Origin: Rhinopomastus cyanomelas
Taxonomy: Eukaryota > Chordata > Aves > Bucerotiformes > Rhinopomastidae
Assembly (NCBI GenBank): GCA_013400115.1
Contig: VXBP01002784.1
Coordinates: 937,383-1,001,382 of the forward strand
Length of the DNA: 64,000 bases
Reading direction: 5' to 3'
This document shows, one piece after another, positions 10,401-23,200 of this stretch (positions within the stretch are counted from its first letter, which is position 1; each line of letters starts with the position of its first letter). The notes under the pieces were generated by a model, which did no database searches, was not told the origin of the DNA, and saw nothing but the letters and a program-made list of their open reading frames with translations. The position numbers were made by a program, and so were the translations under genes.

Positions 10401-13259
10401 AGTTTGCCAGTTCTTCGTATTCAGCTCATCAAAATATCAAATCATCACTGTCTTGCTTTTTGTGCTTTTTCTTCCTTGTTGTTCCTCACAAGTAGCAACT
10501 GCAGGAGGAACTGGGATAGAGGTTAACTCTTCTGTGGGTTTTTTCTGCTTTTAAAAGTCTGTTGATAAATGCACCACTGAAAGGTGCTGAATCACAGCCC
10601 AGAAACTGTGAAATTGAAGGATATGTGAAGCATGCACAGAAAGAACATATGCTTCCCCCATGCCCTCAAATCTGCTGCAGTCCTAATCTTGGAAGGACCA
10701 TCTCTAAAGTTGAAAGAGTAAAAGAAACCTCAATCCCCATGTCATGCACAGGAGCAAAAGTGCCCGTGACAGCACAGGCATTTTACTGCTACAAAAATTG
10801 TGAACAGAACAAAGAACATCAACACATTTAATCATGGCCACGGGAAAGCCTTTAGTCTTTGGCTCACTGAATTATTGCAGATAGAGGTAGCAAATTAATT
10901 TGAATAAAATAAAGAACGAACAAAAACTTATCAGATATAAACTAGAGCTTTTTTAAAACTTTGAACTTTTTTATATTGTTTTGCAATAAGTTTTCTATTT
11001 TTTATATTCTTGAACTTTCTGGCTTGGGATAAAAGTTCCCAAAAGGGATACCCTCTGGTCTTGCAGTATTTTCAGTCTCGTTTACAGCTATCATTTCAGC
11101 CCTTACATGGCAGCAAGTTCAGGGGTACAGCCACACAGATTGTCAGATTAATACAGCATGAGCAACAGAGTGGAAAATTTAAGCTCTTCAACTGTAGTCA
11201 GTAAACTTTATTGAGGAGAAAGAAATGTTGGTTCTTAATTGAGAATGGAAAGGAGAAAAAAAATCATAAACAAGCAGTGCTCCAAAGAGTGTAAGCATCA
11301 TTTGAACAAAGCAGGTAACCACTTTAGGCTCTACTGGAGAACAGAGATCCTACCAAGAGTTGCTGTTACAATCCATGTGTCTTTATTAAGCCAAGACTGA
11401 CACACATGCCCAACACGAAGGAGCTTTGTGTTTTGCAACAGAGCAGTAGACGTGCAGCTCTCAGTAAATATGATTTGAACATTGGTCTTTAGGGATGGTT
11501 AGTGAGTGGGCCTGCTTGCCAGCTTCACCTCACTCATCAACTTACAGCAATTCCTTAGAGAAAAACACATTATGTAGCACAATGCCCATAGTAAAAAGAA
11601 TGACCTGTACTAAAACTTCCAAGCACTTTATGGTCCCTGATTTACTCACAGACACCAGGACTGCACTAGTTCTGTTGATTTTATTTATGCAAAATATTTT
11701 GAAGTAGTCAACACAAAATGATTACTACATCATAAGGTTGTATGGTAGTTACATGTAGAAGATTAAGTTCTTACCTTCTGTTAGGGTCTTAGGTCAAAAG
11801 TCACACAGATGCACTAAACTTTGGAAAATCAAACATCAAGGAAAAAGTTTGCACTTCCCTGCGTACTGCTGACAAGGAATATATATAAATGGCAGCAGAG
11901 AAACACAGAGCCCTAACAGGTCTACTAGACTGAACAACCAAGACAGCTGGTCTCCACACCTTGGGGACGTGGACACTGACCCTATGGCTGAGGGACACAC
12001 GACTGTATTTTGTGTTGGTATATGCTTAAATGTCTGTCGAATGGAAGGCTGTTTTTAAGGTAGTAACTGAAGCAATTGCTTAAAAACTAGTATTAGGGAA
12101 AAACCCAACAAACTACAAACCAGCAGCAATTATCTCAGCCTAAAGCAATTAGCCATGTTGTTTCTTTGTGTAGCTGATGATGGTTCCTCATGCAGAGAGT
12201 GATCTGTTCTACTACTCTTCTTCAGATGTTACCTTGCAAGATGTCCATTTCCCGTGCTCACCAACACCTCACTGTGACCTGAAATCCTTCAGGTAAAGAC
12301 TTTCTGCTGATTTATTTTTTAAAAATCTTATATTTTACTGCTCATATGTACTCTCTAGAGCGTGGTCACACAACGAGTGTAATGACAATCTGTCTCTCTG
12401 CTAACATTTCTCTACTTTGGTTATTTGTTTGATAAAGTGAGGAGCTTCCCTTTTGTTGCCCTTCATCAGAGCTTAATGTCTTTACTTTGGGATCAATATA
12501 CTTTATGAATAATTTTATTTCCTTCTATTTTTATGGTCTTTTCTCCTCATTATCATCCTGAGTTTATTAGCTGGTGCTGTCAGTATCTTTACCCTGTCAT
12601 ATGTTCCTGAGGTACAGTAAATATCACTTGTGTTGTAATTAATATGCACACCCTCTGCAGTAATTAAAGCACAGACCCCTTCAACCAGCTGAGCTTCCTA
12701 CACTAATTCCACCTTATCTTCATAATGAACTTATTGTATTCTGAAACTACCACTGAATATTGTTCAGTAAGTATAGAAGAATGAAATCTAACAAGATGCA
12801 ATAATATTTGTGAACGTGTTAATATGCAAAAAATGAATTTAATTAGCCTTGAATCTAATTAAATTTCCTGTACAATCAAAATCCCCCCATTTATCCCACA
12901 AAACCAGTGATGGTGCAACACTAGTGCCCCTTTGGCAATTTACACAAAGATGGAGGGAGGACAGATAGCTCATCTTCTACCCAAGAAACACTCACAGTTA
13001 GCTACCTAGAGGGTTCCCTGTCCACGGATAATTATCTAAAGGACTTAAAATCTCTGCTTGGGAATGTGATTTGGAATTAAGATGGGAAGGTGAAGATAAA
13101 GAGAAAATGCAAGCCCCCTGAAAACTGACCCAGCAACGAACAGCTTGGCAAACATTTCCAACACGGGAGAGAAAAGGAATAGTGAATACAGAAGCATAAT
13201 AGCATAATGCAGAATGATTAGAGGGAGACTGGCTATAAGAAATTCAGTTTGTATTTTCT
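7458..13259. other. Unique non-coding DNA
   Basis: This is AT-rich sequence without a recognisable repeat or gene. The longest frame (7350-7862, 170 codons) begins inside the duplicated block and has no domain I recognise. Frames at 10562-10831 and 11495-11707 look like chance. The main structured part is a cluster of homeodomain and octamer-like motifs at about 12634-12870, listed separately. Confidence 0.55.
12634..12870. promoter_or_regulatory. Candidate enhancer: TAAT and octamer-like cluster
   Basis: Within ~240 bases lie TAATTAATATGCAC (about 12636-12649), GTAATTAAAGC (12660-12670), TTAATATGCAAAAAATG near 12820-12836 and two more ATTA-core sites (TTTAATTAGC, TCTAATTAAATT) by 12864. TAAT/ATTA cores are homeodomain sites, and ATGCAAA resembles the POU octamer. 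Such clusters are typical of conserved developmental enhancers in gene deserts, but AT-rich DNA also produces them by chance. This is inference only; no conservation data are available to me. Confidence 0.25.
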
Positions 13260-13480
13260 GAAAACATTTCCATATGGGAGACTAGCGCCTAAGGTGCAGA
13301 CTCACACAATAGGAAGAAAACTGGCAGGCTACACAGACTGAAAATTGGCTGAAGGGCAAGAAACAAACAGTGGAAGTAAATGGGATTATTTCAAGGTGGA
13401 AAGAGGTTACCAGTAGGGTACAGCCCAGCTTTCTAATTATTCACAGTAATGACTTGGACAATAGTAGGGAAAGGATCATT
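13260..13480 (+). pseudogene. Decayed CR1-type LINE reverse transcriptase remnant
   Basis: Read on the plus strand from about 13336, one frame gives ENWLKGKKQTVEVNG followed by SRWKEVTSRV. This matches the LINE/CR1 RT segment just before the PQGSVLGP motif (typically ENWL-GR-QRVVVNG ... W-EVTSGVPQGSVLGP). The PQGSVLGP segment itself is shortened: the frame jumps to a weak copy of the following (F)IxNDLDN block at about 13437-13464. Traces upstream (TFPYG, GRKLAGYTD) fit the preceding block in a neighbouring frame. The FADD catalytic motif cannot be found. This is an ancient dead fragment, older than the other CR1 copies here. Confidence 0.6.
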
Positions 13481-16400
13481 TCCAAGATTCTAGTAACTGG
13501 GAAGCACAGCGGTAATAAATACCGATGTAATCCAATAGCCATTTCATTAATAGTTAATTTGAGAACAAGAGAAGTTGCATATGAAAGTGTTCATATGTAT
13601 CATGAGGCAAGATTAAGACACACAATGGAACACAGATTGAATGACCTTCCCTTGTAAATGGTCATTCTAGAAGAGGCTTAAGCAACAGCTGTTGAGCAGA
13701 TCCTTGTGCTTTATTGATTGATGTCAATCTGTCTGGTTCCAGAGAATTAACCTAACTTTAAAATGTGCCCTTTTCTGTCATTTTTTTCCCTGTAACTCCC
13801 TAAACATGCCTCATTTCCTACACCAAAAAAATACATGGCCAGATATTGATTTGTGACTCTTGGCTGACATCTGAATAGCGAGAAAATTAATTGACTTAAA
13901 GAGATATCTGGATAAATAAGTAAAGCAAGCAAAAGAAACTCCACCCCTAAATTTCTGCAAAACCAGAGCGACAGAGCCTAGTGACTAGGCAAGCAGTATG
14001 ATTATTCTTCCTTCAAACTCTGTAAAATTAGAAACTCCCCCAAAGGAAGAGCCATATTCCATAAGCCATTGTAGAGAAAACCACCAAAAATTACATCATC
14101 TTTATTATTTATTCTGACTTCTGAAAGAATTAATATACAGAAGAGTTCACCCACCCTCTTGACCCTATAAAGTAAACACAGACAATCAAATAGGGCAAAA
14201 AAATCTCAGCAACAACAAAAACTTACAGTGGTTTATCTGTTCCAAACTCACTAGGTAACTCTCACAACTCAAACACAACATGGTTCCACATGAACACTAC
14301 TTTGCTTGCCAACACTGAGATTGTGAAAAAAGCAATCTAGGCCCAAGTACAGAAATCCTACACAAGTCTTCCTGCCTTGGAAATTCAGGGGGACAAACAA
14401 GCACTTAGAGTTCCACTTGCTGCCTTCTTTCTGCACTTTGCCTTCAGGAGCAGCAGCAAAGACTGACTGCATGTTTGCTGAAGTTGGTGGACTAAGAAGT
14501 AAGCAAATCTGAGCATTTTTAATTTTCTCTCAAACTGCACTTGGGAACTGCTGACCTAGCTGTAACCTTTCACTAATATGAAATATTTCAGCTGTTACCA
14601 CTCAAAGCCTTCAGAATTTCAAACTTGGCAGTTCAAAAGAGTGCCAAGATTTTAAGTTAGAGCGTATCACATCATGCCAGGCAAGGAGCAAGACAAGAGA
14701 ATGATATAGCAGGGCAAGAAAAAAGAATGTGCAGAACTAGGAGCGATAAGAGAGCAGAAATAAAGATATAAGGGCAGAAAATATGACAGTTTTTTTCTCC
14801 TATATCCCTTTCATGAACTCTGCTGTCCTTATCTTACTGCTGCTTTCTACATTTTTACATGCTTTCTTTTTTTCTCTAGCTTATGCTTTATTTCTAGGTA
14901 TGATCACAGTATTCTTCAGTTCGGAAGAGCAGACACTTATCTTCAAACTGTGTACCTGAGGATGTCTCCTAGGAGTCTGTGTCCCATAGATTTGAATCAG
15001 GGCAAGTTCCTGCTTTTCAGTCTGCAGCTGAAGTACTGGTACCTCCTGCTCTGGCTGCTGCAGATGCAGGGTATGGATGGGCTGCTGTTCTAACTCGGCA
15101 AGGCATTTCCTAGGAACTTACTAGCAATTACATAGCTCCATCCCTGCAGCAAGCCATGGCAAGAGTGCTGTTATCACAGGTAAGGATTCCCAACATCAAA
15201 GGATTTGAATGTCAGGGAGCACCAGAAGTGGGTTGCTCCTCAAAGGAGGTGTACAGGAGCTGGCTCTGACAGCAAAGTGAGCAGTGTCCTCATCATCAAA
15301 GGGCACAGTCTTACAGTACCCAAAAAAGGTCCTATGACAGCCAAGAGCTTACTGCAAGCTTTTGGCAAAAACAGTGAGTGAATCCAGAAGTACACATATC
15401 AGGGGTCTAGGGATCAGCAAGGTACATGGCCAAGGAGTCTCACCTGCAGCTCACCTGCAGCTATACTCAGGCAAGAGCCAGTTAAATGCCTGAGTGTAAA
15501 TCAGCTCACAAGTAAAGTCAAGGAAGCCCCAAACACCATGTTTTGCATCAGTCTATTCCAGGGTTATGAATCTGAACCTTAGCAGACCCAGTGCTGTGCA
15601 CTGGCAGCTAAATTTTTACAAAGTTCTTGTCACTAGAAGGGAAAATATTAGCTTAATGAAAAAGATTGTTACAAATTTCATATGAATGTCATCCTTATAT
15701 GATACAGCAGAGTTTTTTGTCTTCCTTTCAATTATCTATTATAATCCAGAGTCACTGACCACCTCTGGTTACAGCAAAAGGAACATTGCCCAGCTATGCA
15801 GTCCTTCTGCCCTCCAGTTCCTTCCCCTCTTTCTCTCTTTGTAATTCACAAAGTGCTTTTTTTCTGTTATCTTTCAAATGGTGACTTTTTGTTGAGCAAA
15901 GAATACTATGCTTACATAAATATATTTGATCACGTAAATACCTAAGTCTTACTTTCAATAAATTCTTTATCATAAACTTACATTCTACAAGCAACATTTG
16001 CAGACTGTCTGCAAAAGCATGAGAGTGGATAAAAAACTAAGTTATCAGAAAACACCTCTCTCAAACGTCTTGTGATACTTTGAAGAGTGAGGAGAGGTGG
16101 GAACAGGCATGGTTTTTTTTTGTACTTGTGGCTTTTAGAAAGCTTAAGAGAGGTATCTAGGCCAATGTTACCTCCCTGGGCTGTCCAAAAGGCTGGGCAT
16201 CAGCTAATTGAGACTCTCCTTCCACATCAGGCAACCTGCTGCCATAAGCCACCAGCACAAGCAACTGGAGACCCACTCCAGACATTTACATTTCTCTGGA
16301 ATCTGGGTTCTGCAATGTGGGCTTGTAGCTTTCAGCCACACTGAGCTGTCAGTGTCCAGCTTGCAGAGCATCACTGGTTGGCTGCTCCCAGTATAAAGTC

Positions 16401-18120
16401 ACCACTTCAGCTGTAGGAGTCAATCAAACCTATGCAGACCTGCTAGGGCCCTGGATTTTAAAAGCTTTCTGTTTGCTTTGGAAACACAGCTTTTCTTCCC
16501 ATGATTAACTGCAGTCAAAATTACCTGTTTTGGCACAGCTTAGTTACACAGAGAAAAGAACCAAATTTCTTTACCTTACGGCTCCAGGTCTGCCTCTCCC
16601 TCGACTACCAGCTTCTACAGCTGCTGCCTTACTTCCCCTTTGGCCAAAAATGGTCACTATAGTGTCCTCATGTGCCTCATCTCTCTCTTGCCAACACTGC
16701 AAATCATTTGAATTCCTCATATAGCAGCCTGGCACCTGACTGACCTTAGCCACACTAGCCCCACTCTAGATAATTATTGTATCAGACAGAGCCCAAATTT
16801 TGAAAACCAGAGACTGACACCATTCAGAGCCATAAATACCTTAATGTCTACATCAGCCCCAGAGCTCCCAGTTCCAGCAACACATCCCACTGGCAGCCCT
16901 CCTGGCCGTTCACAGGGCCAGCAGAAAACTAGCAGTGCTCAGCAGCCTGTGCTGTTCCCTGTCTTGGACATGCTGTGTGCTTACAGTTCCCCTCATCAGA
17001 GGAAGGGCCATAAGACACTAGATCATCTGGGCTGAGAGGCAGCACAGATTTTATAAATGGCTTGAATGAATTCTTCTGAAGTTCAGAGGTGAATCCGGTA
17101 ACAACAGCAGGTCTTTGCATGAAACTGGTTTAGCTAACAAGCAGTAGAAAAGTCCAGCAGATTTAGTCTACATCTGTCCAAGGGTTACTCTAGGTCTTTT
17201 CTGACACAGAAAGTTTTTTCATCGTTTTGCACCTGATTTACTCATCTGTATCTGTAGAAAAGCTGTAGAAAATGACTACTGCTTCTTCCTTCACATTTTA
17301 CATCAATTTTGTATAAGTGTGAAGGACTACAGAAGGTAGACAGGAATGGATAAGCAAAATGCCAAAGTCCACAATGCAGAATTCTGCAAAACAGTCTAGT
17401 CTCTTAGCATCTCATGTGAGGTTTTGCTCCATCTCCAGGTGAGATCTGTCAGGGATCTTCTCAGAACAGAAGCTGTTGCTGCAGCCCCTCTGGTCAAACA
17501 CTGCATTCTGCCACTTGAGGAAGCACCTCTTAAAATCAGTAGAGGTTTGCTTCTTTTGAGGTCTGCAGAGCTTGCTCCTAGGCAGATATTTAGAAGAAAG
17601 CCCACATAGTTAAATATAGCTAAACAGCACGATCCTTCTGAGGCAGAGAACGGGTAACCCATCCCATTTGCAGCAGGAGGATGCTCTTTCTGTGACAGTT
17701 TTGGAGGCACTGTCAAACTGAATCCACTGACAAACAGAAACAAATGGCTATAGAGGAAATCAAACTGAACTACGAAAAATAAAAAGTTTGTTGTCAGCTC
17801 CTCATGTCACATCACGATTATACAAATTGAGTCAGGAAAAGAGCATACTGCAAAAAAGAAAAACAACCCAAAAAATAAAAGATAGTATGTTGAGCTACAG
17901 AGAAGAGAGAGCTCTATGATCAAAGAAAAGGGAAAGAAGTGCCTCTACTTGCTTCTGTCTCTGACTTTATGGTAGCTGCTACCACGCTAGCGATTTCATT
18001 AGCTGAGGGAATTTTTTATTCGTCTTTCCCAGTCAACAGAAAGTAGCTTTAGATAATTAAGGTATTTATCATTGTCATAAACTGCCTGCGGACCTGTTTT
18101 CACAGTAACAGGTTACCTGG
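13481..18120. other. Unique non-coding DNA
   Basis: I recognise no gene or interspersed repeat. An 11-base tandem pair (TCACCTGCAGC twice, 15440-15461) is the only notable small repeat. The antisense frame at 17396-17743 (115 codons) is cysteine- and serine-rich, has no known domain and is probably chance. Confidence 0.5.
15440..15461 (+). repeat. Tandem 11-mer, two copies
   Basis: TCACCTGCAGC occurs twice in exact tandem (15440-15450 and 15451-15461). It includes two CACCTG E-box cores. It is probably a small slippage duplication; a role for the paired E-boxes is only a possibility. Confidence 0.6.
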
Positions 18121-18420
18121 CTTTCGCTTAAGCCTGCAAGGGGTCAAAGCCCCCGAAGTCACCGCGCTGTCCCGCCGTCCAGGCTACAATCTTTTCTCTT
18201 GCCACTAGTCTATGCTGTTGTATAAAGTTCAGCACAGGCCCGGGAAGCTCGGAGCCGGCGCTTGTGCCTCGGAACGTTCCGAATTCCGTGACAGAGCGGT
18301 GTGCTCTATTGTTCTGCCCTGTACGGGATATTTACATTGCTTAAGGAAGCTACATTGCAGACAGGGCGTGCAGGCATTCACCCGGCACTGTACCTGCCTT
18401 TGTGATGGAACTTTAACGAA
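18121..18420. promoter_or_regulatory. Isolated CpG-rich patch with TATA box
   Basis: I count about 19 CpG dinucleotides in 300 bases, where most surrounding lines of this window have none or one. A TATAAAG box lies at 18221-18227, with the densest CpG run starting ~15 bases downstream (18240-18300). This could be a CpG-island promoter of an unannotated transcript read to the right, a distal regulatory island, or a solo LTR of an endogenous retrovirus. I could not define LTR ends or a target-site duplication. The frame through it (18212-18436, 74 codons) has no known domain. Confidence 0.4.
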
Positions 18421-18499
18421 AGGGACTCTAAAGTAAATTCCTCTATGTCATGGCTATGAAACCATCACAAAAATCAAAACATTGTATTTCTGTCACATG

Positions 18500-18517
18500 A
18501 ATTATTATTATTATTAT
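18500..18517 (+). repeat. (ATT)6 microsatellite
   Basis: Six perfect ATT units lie between the CpG patch and the next CR1 fragment. Confidence 0.8.
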
Positions 18518-18670
18518 GAATTATCTGTGTGAAAGGGACCAGAATGAACACAGAGTTGGGAGGAAAAAGGGTTTCTGATTATGCTTAGTAAAGGCTACTC
18601 CAGCTGAAGACAGGTAGAGAGGTGTAAAACAGCTCCGTGTAAAGTCTGAATGGAGCACAGAGCACAAGAG

Positions 18671-18761
18671 TCATAGAATCATAGACTCATAGAATCATTA
18701 CGGATTGGAAGTGACCTCGAAAGATCATCTAGTCCAATCTGCCTGCAACAGCAGGATCACG
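18671..18761 (-). mobile_element. CR1 LINE 3'-end fragment
   Basis: Read on the minus strand, this has the terminal part of an avian CR1 3' region: GATCCTGCTGTTGCAGGC, then GATTGGACTAGATGATC, then the GGTCACTTCCAATCC block and an ATTCTATG-type tail with a variant unit. It is 5'-truncated to ~90 bp, as most CR1 copies are, and has no coding capacity. Confidence 0.85.
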
Positions 18762-19742
18762 AGCAGCAAACAGCTTCAGAAGAAAGTTTATATTTCTTTG
18801 TAATATATATGAAAGCCCACATAATTTTTTATATTTGTATTTTTTCTGAAACAAATATACAATAGTGCTATTCCTAAATAAGGAACAACAAATAAAAACC
18901 AATGCCAAGCACACTAGCCCTTGTAAGCAGCCTTAGAATAGCAAAGTAGTATGTGTCCATGAAGTAAGAATAAGGGAATAGATAAAACAGATTTCACTCT
19001 CAAGGATCTAGTTGATTCTTAAGAAAAACAGAAGGAAAAATTATTTTATCCACTATTGGAAGAAAATTGCTTTGCTTGGTGTCCTTGAAGTTTTCAATTA
19101 GAGCAACTTGAGAGTCACAAAAATAGACATTTGCTTGCTCCTCTCTCTTTTGTTAGAAGATATTTTTGAAAGATATTTATCACTAGAATGAGATGCAGGT
19201 TGGTCTGATGAAACACTGGCATCTTAGTACATATTAATGAACTTTTAAAATGTAAATCATTGACCCACTAGGTGGTCTCATGGTCTCATAAATAGCATCT
19301 TTTGCATTCCAGCATCCACCTAGTTAGGAGCTTTACAAAATGCATATTATAGGTGATACAGACCCTAACAAGTACTTTGGGAAGGGGAAAAAAAAAGCCA
19401 TTCCAGCCTATGATGTCAATTAAAATGAAGGGTTTTTTATGTTATAAACCATATGTTCAGAGAACATTACATGTGAAATAACATATGATCATCTGGACTC
19501 TGAACAACACAATAATCCTGGTACCTTAGTGTATGGCTTCTGGCAAATTTTGATACCATTTTTTCCACTTAGCTTGTGTCAAAAAATAATTTGAAATGCA
19601 GCTACTTCTTACTCTGTGTTATGATCCCATCAAAAGTCAAAAGTAAGAAGATTAGGGCAATCATATGGGAAAGCAAACAAAGCAAAACACTTCTGAGTTC
19701 TTTCAACAGGGATCATGGTGCTGGTGCCACTGCTCCCTTTTA
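18762..19742. other. Unique AT-rich spacer between CR1 copies
   Basis: I see no gene and no recognisable repeat. An A-run (19387-19397) follows a G-rich stretch. The sequence is AT-rich with several ATATTT/TTATTT tracts. Confidence 0.5.
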
Positions 19743-20210
19743 ATCATAGAGTAATAGAATGGCCACATTTGGAAGGGACCTTAAAGATCGTCTAGTTCCT
19801 GGCATAGGCAGGGACACCTTCAGGTTACTCAGGGCTCCACCCAACCTGGCCTTGAACACTTCCAGGGATGGGGTGTCCACAACCTCCTTGGGCAACCTGT
19901 TCCAGCATCTCAGCACCCTCACAGGAAATTATATTTTATAATGTCTAACCTAAATCTCCCCTGTAACGCTATCCCCTTGTCCTCGCACTATGTACCTGTG
20001 TGAAAAGCCCTACCCTAGCTTTCTTGTCGGTCCCCTTCAGATATTGGAAAGGTCACCTGGGAGCCTTCTCTTCTCCAGGCTGAACAACTCCAACTTGCAC
20101 AGCCTGTTGTCATAGGGGAGGTGCTGCAGCCCTCTGAACATTTTAGTTGCTCTTCTCTGGACACATTCCAGGAGCTCTGTGTTCTTCTTATGCTGGAGAC
20201 TCCAAGCAGT
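19743..20210 (-). mobile_element. CR1 LINE 3' fragment with ORF2 C-terminus remnant
   Basis: This is a minus-strand copy of the classic avian CR1 3' part. It starts (3' end) with a degenerate CATAGAnTAATAGAATGG tail, followed by TTGGAAGGGACCTTAAAGATC and the conserved block coding for the end of ORF2. On the minus strand 19922-19790 reads VLRCWNRLPKEVVDTPSLEVF, then FKARLGGALSNL, which is the CR1 ORF2 C-terminal consensus. The upstream part (20040-20210) has LFSLEKRRLPGDLSNI in frame, with disruptions between. It is 5'-truncated and inactive. Confidence 0.9.
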
Positions 20211-23200
20211 GTAAAACAATGAAAGAGATGCTTCAGAGTAGATGTGGTTTACGGACAAGAAAAGCACCCAGTCACTGTGTTATTACACACTTTCCATGCA
20301 GATCTTTCCCCTCCTCCTGATTTCTGCAATCTAAACAACAAACCAACCAAAGTCTTCAGTCTAGAGTAACAGGACTTTCACCTCAGAACATTATGTGCCT
20401 CGACACCAGAAAAGGCACAGATGGAAAGAAGTTTGTAATAAGCTGTTGGCGACATCTCCCCCACCCTGGTGCTGCTGCCTCTGTGATCTCAAGGCTCAGT
20501 GGCCTTTGGCAGTACCAACCCATCACCGAGGACAGAAGCAGGTGCCTGACTTTGCAACTGTGCACGGGTGCTCAGAAAACACACTCTAGTGTAGCTGCTA
20601 CTGCAAGAACAACCCACAGTTTAAAGAAAAAATGTAAATACAATGAATACCATAGAAAATATTTACCAGTTGACAAAATAATTAATGCTATTTTTAAACT
20701 GATCCATTTACCAAGTAAAGACAAAATATAAAAGCAAATGTCTTCCTTCTCTATTACTATTATTGATAAAGACTGCTTATTTCCCCTTAACAAGAATTCA
20801 CTTTCACTCTTCAAATTAGTCACAGTCTTAAGAAATTCTTGTGGCATGGGGCCTGATTCCAGGCTTATTTTGGGGAAGTTAATCTGGAGCAGGTCTGGAA
20901 CTGTCCTGGCGAGATTTATAATGATGCGTATGGGAGCAGGATCTATTCCTCTACCTATAGGGTCTCTCTTGAAAGTTTTTCTGGCCTAAACTCCAAATCA
21001 AACTCTCTCACAGTACTGAGCACATGAAAATCAGCAGTAGCACTAGCTTAGCTTATGCTTCTGAAGCCAGTAGAGCTACGTACGCTGATTTTCACCATGT
21101 GAGCAATTGGTTTGGCTATAGTCATTAGAAAGATCACCCCACATGCCAGAGCAGATAAAGAGAGACGCAGAAAGAGCAGAAGAAATGCCACTGAAGAAGA
21201 AGATGACACCTGACCTGAAACTACAGGTTTTATAGGCAGGGAAGAGGAGCGAGTGGAGGCTCCCTGGCCACGTTCTTCTTTTACTCCTGCTACCAGCAGC
21301 TGGGGCACAGGACAAATTGGGTGGATTTGGTACGGCTCACCTGGGCCCAGAGGAGTCTTTCCTTCCACCAGTCTTTCACCATTTTTTTGGACCCAGATTC
21401 ATGCAACAAAAGAATGAGTGCTTGCCATTTTGTTTGGTTTTTTTGGCCTTTCCAAAGCCCTGGCTGTTTTGTAAATGCCCTTCCAACACATATTTGTGCT
21501 TGAGGAGGTTCAGGAACTTTTGCCTCTCAGGAATTACGTCCTTAGTTTATCCACAACTTCTGTACAGCAAAAATAACCACAGTCAAATACCCTCATGTTA
21601 CCCAGCATTTAGCAGAGCCCTGATCTGACAGTGCCATCCTCTCTAGGCAGGAGAGGTAATTTAGGCTCCCTGACAGCTTTCTTGTGTCCAACTCTACAGT
21701 ATCAGACTTGCTTAATTTTATGTGGATTGTGCTTTACTTTGTGTCTTTGTCCAAATTAACCCCCACTTCTTCATTTTAGCACTGCTTTTGTACTATTTAT
21801 TGCTTTAGCTTCCTAAAGCTACATCTGTACACATCAGTACACAGAAGCATCATAAAAAAATGTTAAATTACTTATGTAGGTCTTCTGACTTAAGGTCATT
21901 TCAATTATGACAACATCAACAGATGTATATGTTCATTAATAAAAGTGTGATATGTGTTTGTGTCCCTCTGAAAGTTCAGTCAGAAAATTATAATTATACT
22001 GAGACACTGAAGGAAATGCTACTCTGTAAGTCAAATGCTCTATTATTAAAAATGTCATCCCGTATGAATTTCATAAATAGCAAAGCCAAGAACAGAGTAA
22101 CCATTTTTAAAAGTCTAGAGGGGATTCCATAACAACATATAAATGCATTACTACTCAAACAATTTGATTGGATTATGAAATATTTAAAACTGCAGCTGTA
22201 CTTGTGGTGTTTAATGTTTACTATTTTGATTTCTGGAACATCTTACCTAAGAAGTATAAGTTTACAAAACTAGTTGTATAATTAGCTAGCAAATTTATCA
22301 GAAAATCTATAACTCATGGAGATAAGTCAATTCTGGGCATTAGAATTCATTTAAGGCTTGTCCCTGGAATAAAGCAGGGCCTTGTTTTATCAAAGGTATC
22401 ATAACAACAACAAATGAATAGCACAAGAAATGCAAGACAGTGTGTGCTAAATATATATTATTGGCCATACTCTTGGGTGTGGTGAACTGGCACCCACCCA
22501 TCGGAGTTAATGGTCACACTGACAAGTTCTGGCTTTATTTTCATTCTGTGTCCTCTAATATTATTTTTCATTTCAGAATCCCCCTTACATATGTATTAGG
22601 TATGTTTGGGTTTATAATTAAATCCTCACTGACTTTTAAAGCAGAAAGGACAATTAAAAAGCCTATTTTTCAGAAGAATAACTATGTATTAATCCACAAA
22701 TATATACTGATGACCATATGTTATAGATACCCTCTCATATGCTAACGGTACCTCTCCTGCCAAACTATCTGTCATCTCCACTGCTTTGCTTGGATGAGTG
22801 TCAAAACATAATTCATCCAAAAAACTCATGTTATTGGTCACTGTGTTTCCACAAAAAGCAACCTCATTTCAGAAGGAACAGTGATTGTCAGAAATACTTT
22901 CTGTAATAGCTGACACTGGCTGAGACTTCATGGATCAGACTAGGGCTGAAAGTCCAAAGCTTTGAAACTTTACAGCTGTGGGACCTGTTCTGCAGGCAAG
23001 CACACACTCATATCCATTGTGTGTGTGCAGAAAGCAGTGCAGGTTACTTTATTTGTGCTACAACTTTCCCAGATGTGCTCAAAATTCAGAGTTGCCACTG
23101 GGACCTGGTGTCTGCTTGTCTCCTACAGGCAGTTTGACCAGCTAATGAACTCAGGCAGTTCATTAATGAACTCCTGTCTGTCCTTGCAGCAGGGGACAAT

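Noticed and set aside
17396..17743. 115-codon minus-strand frame as a gene
   Set aside because: No known domain, and it overlaps other frames. Composition looks like non-coding DNA.
18121..18420. Calling the CpG patch an endogenous retroviral LTR
   Set aside because: I could not find TG...CA ends, a primer-binding site, a polypurine tract or a target duplication, so it is left as an undetermined CpG patch.
22440..22745. 101-codon frame with a signal-peptide-like start
   Set aside because: The hydrophobic start arises from AT-rich codons, and there is no further structure or family resemblance.
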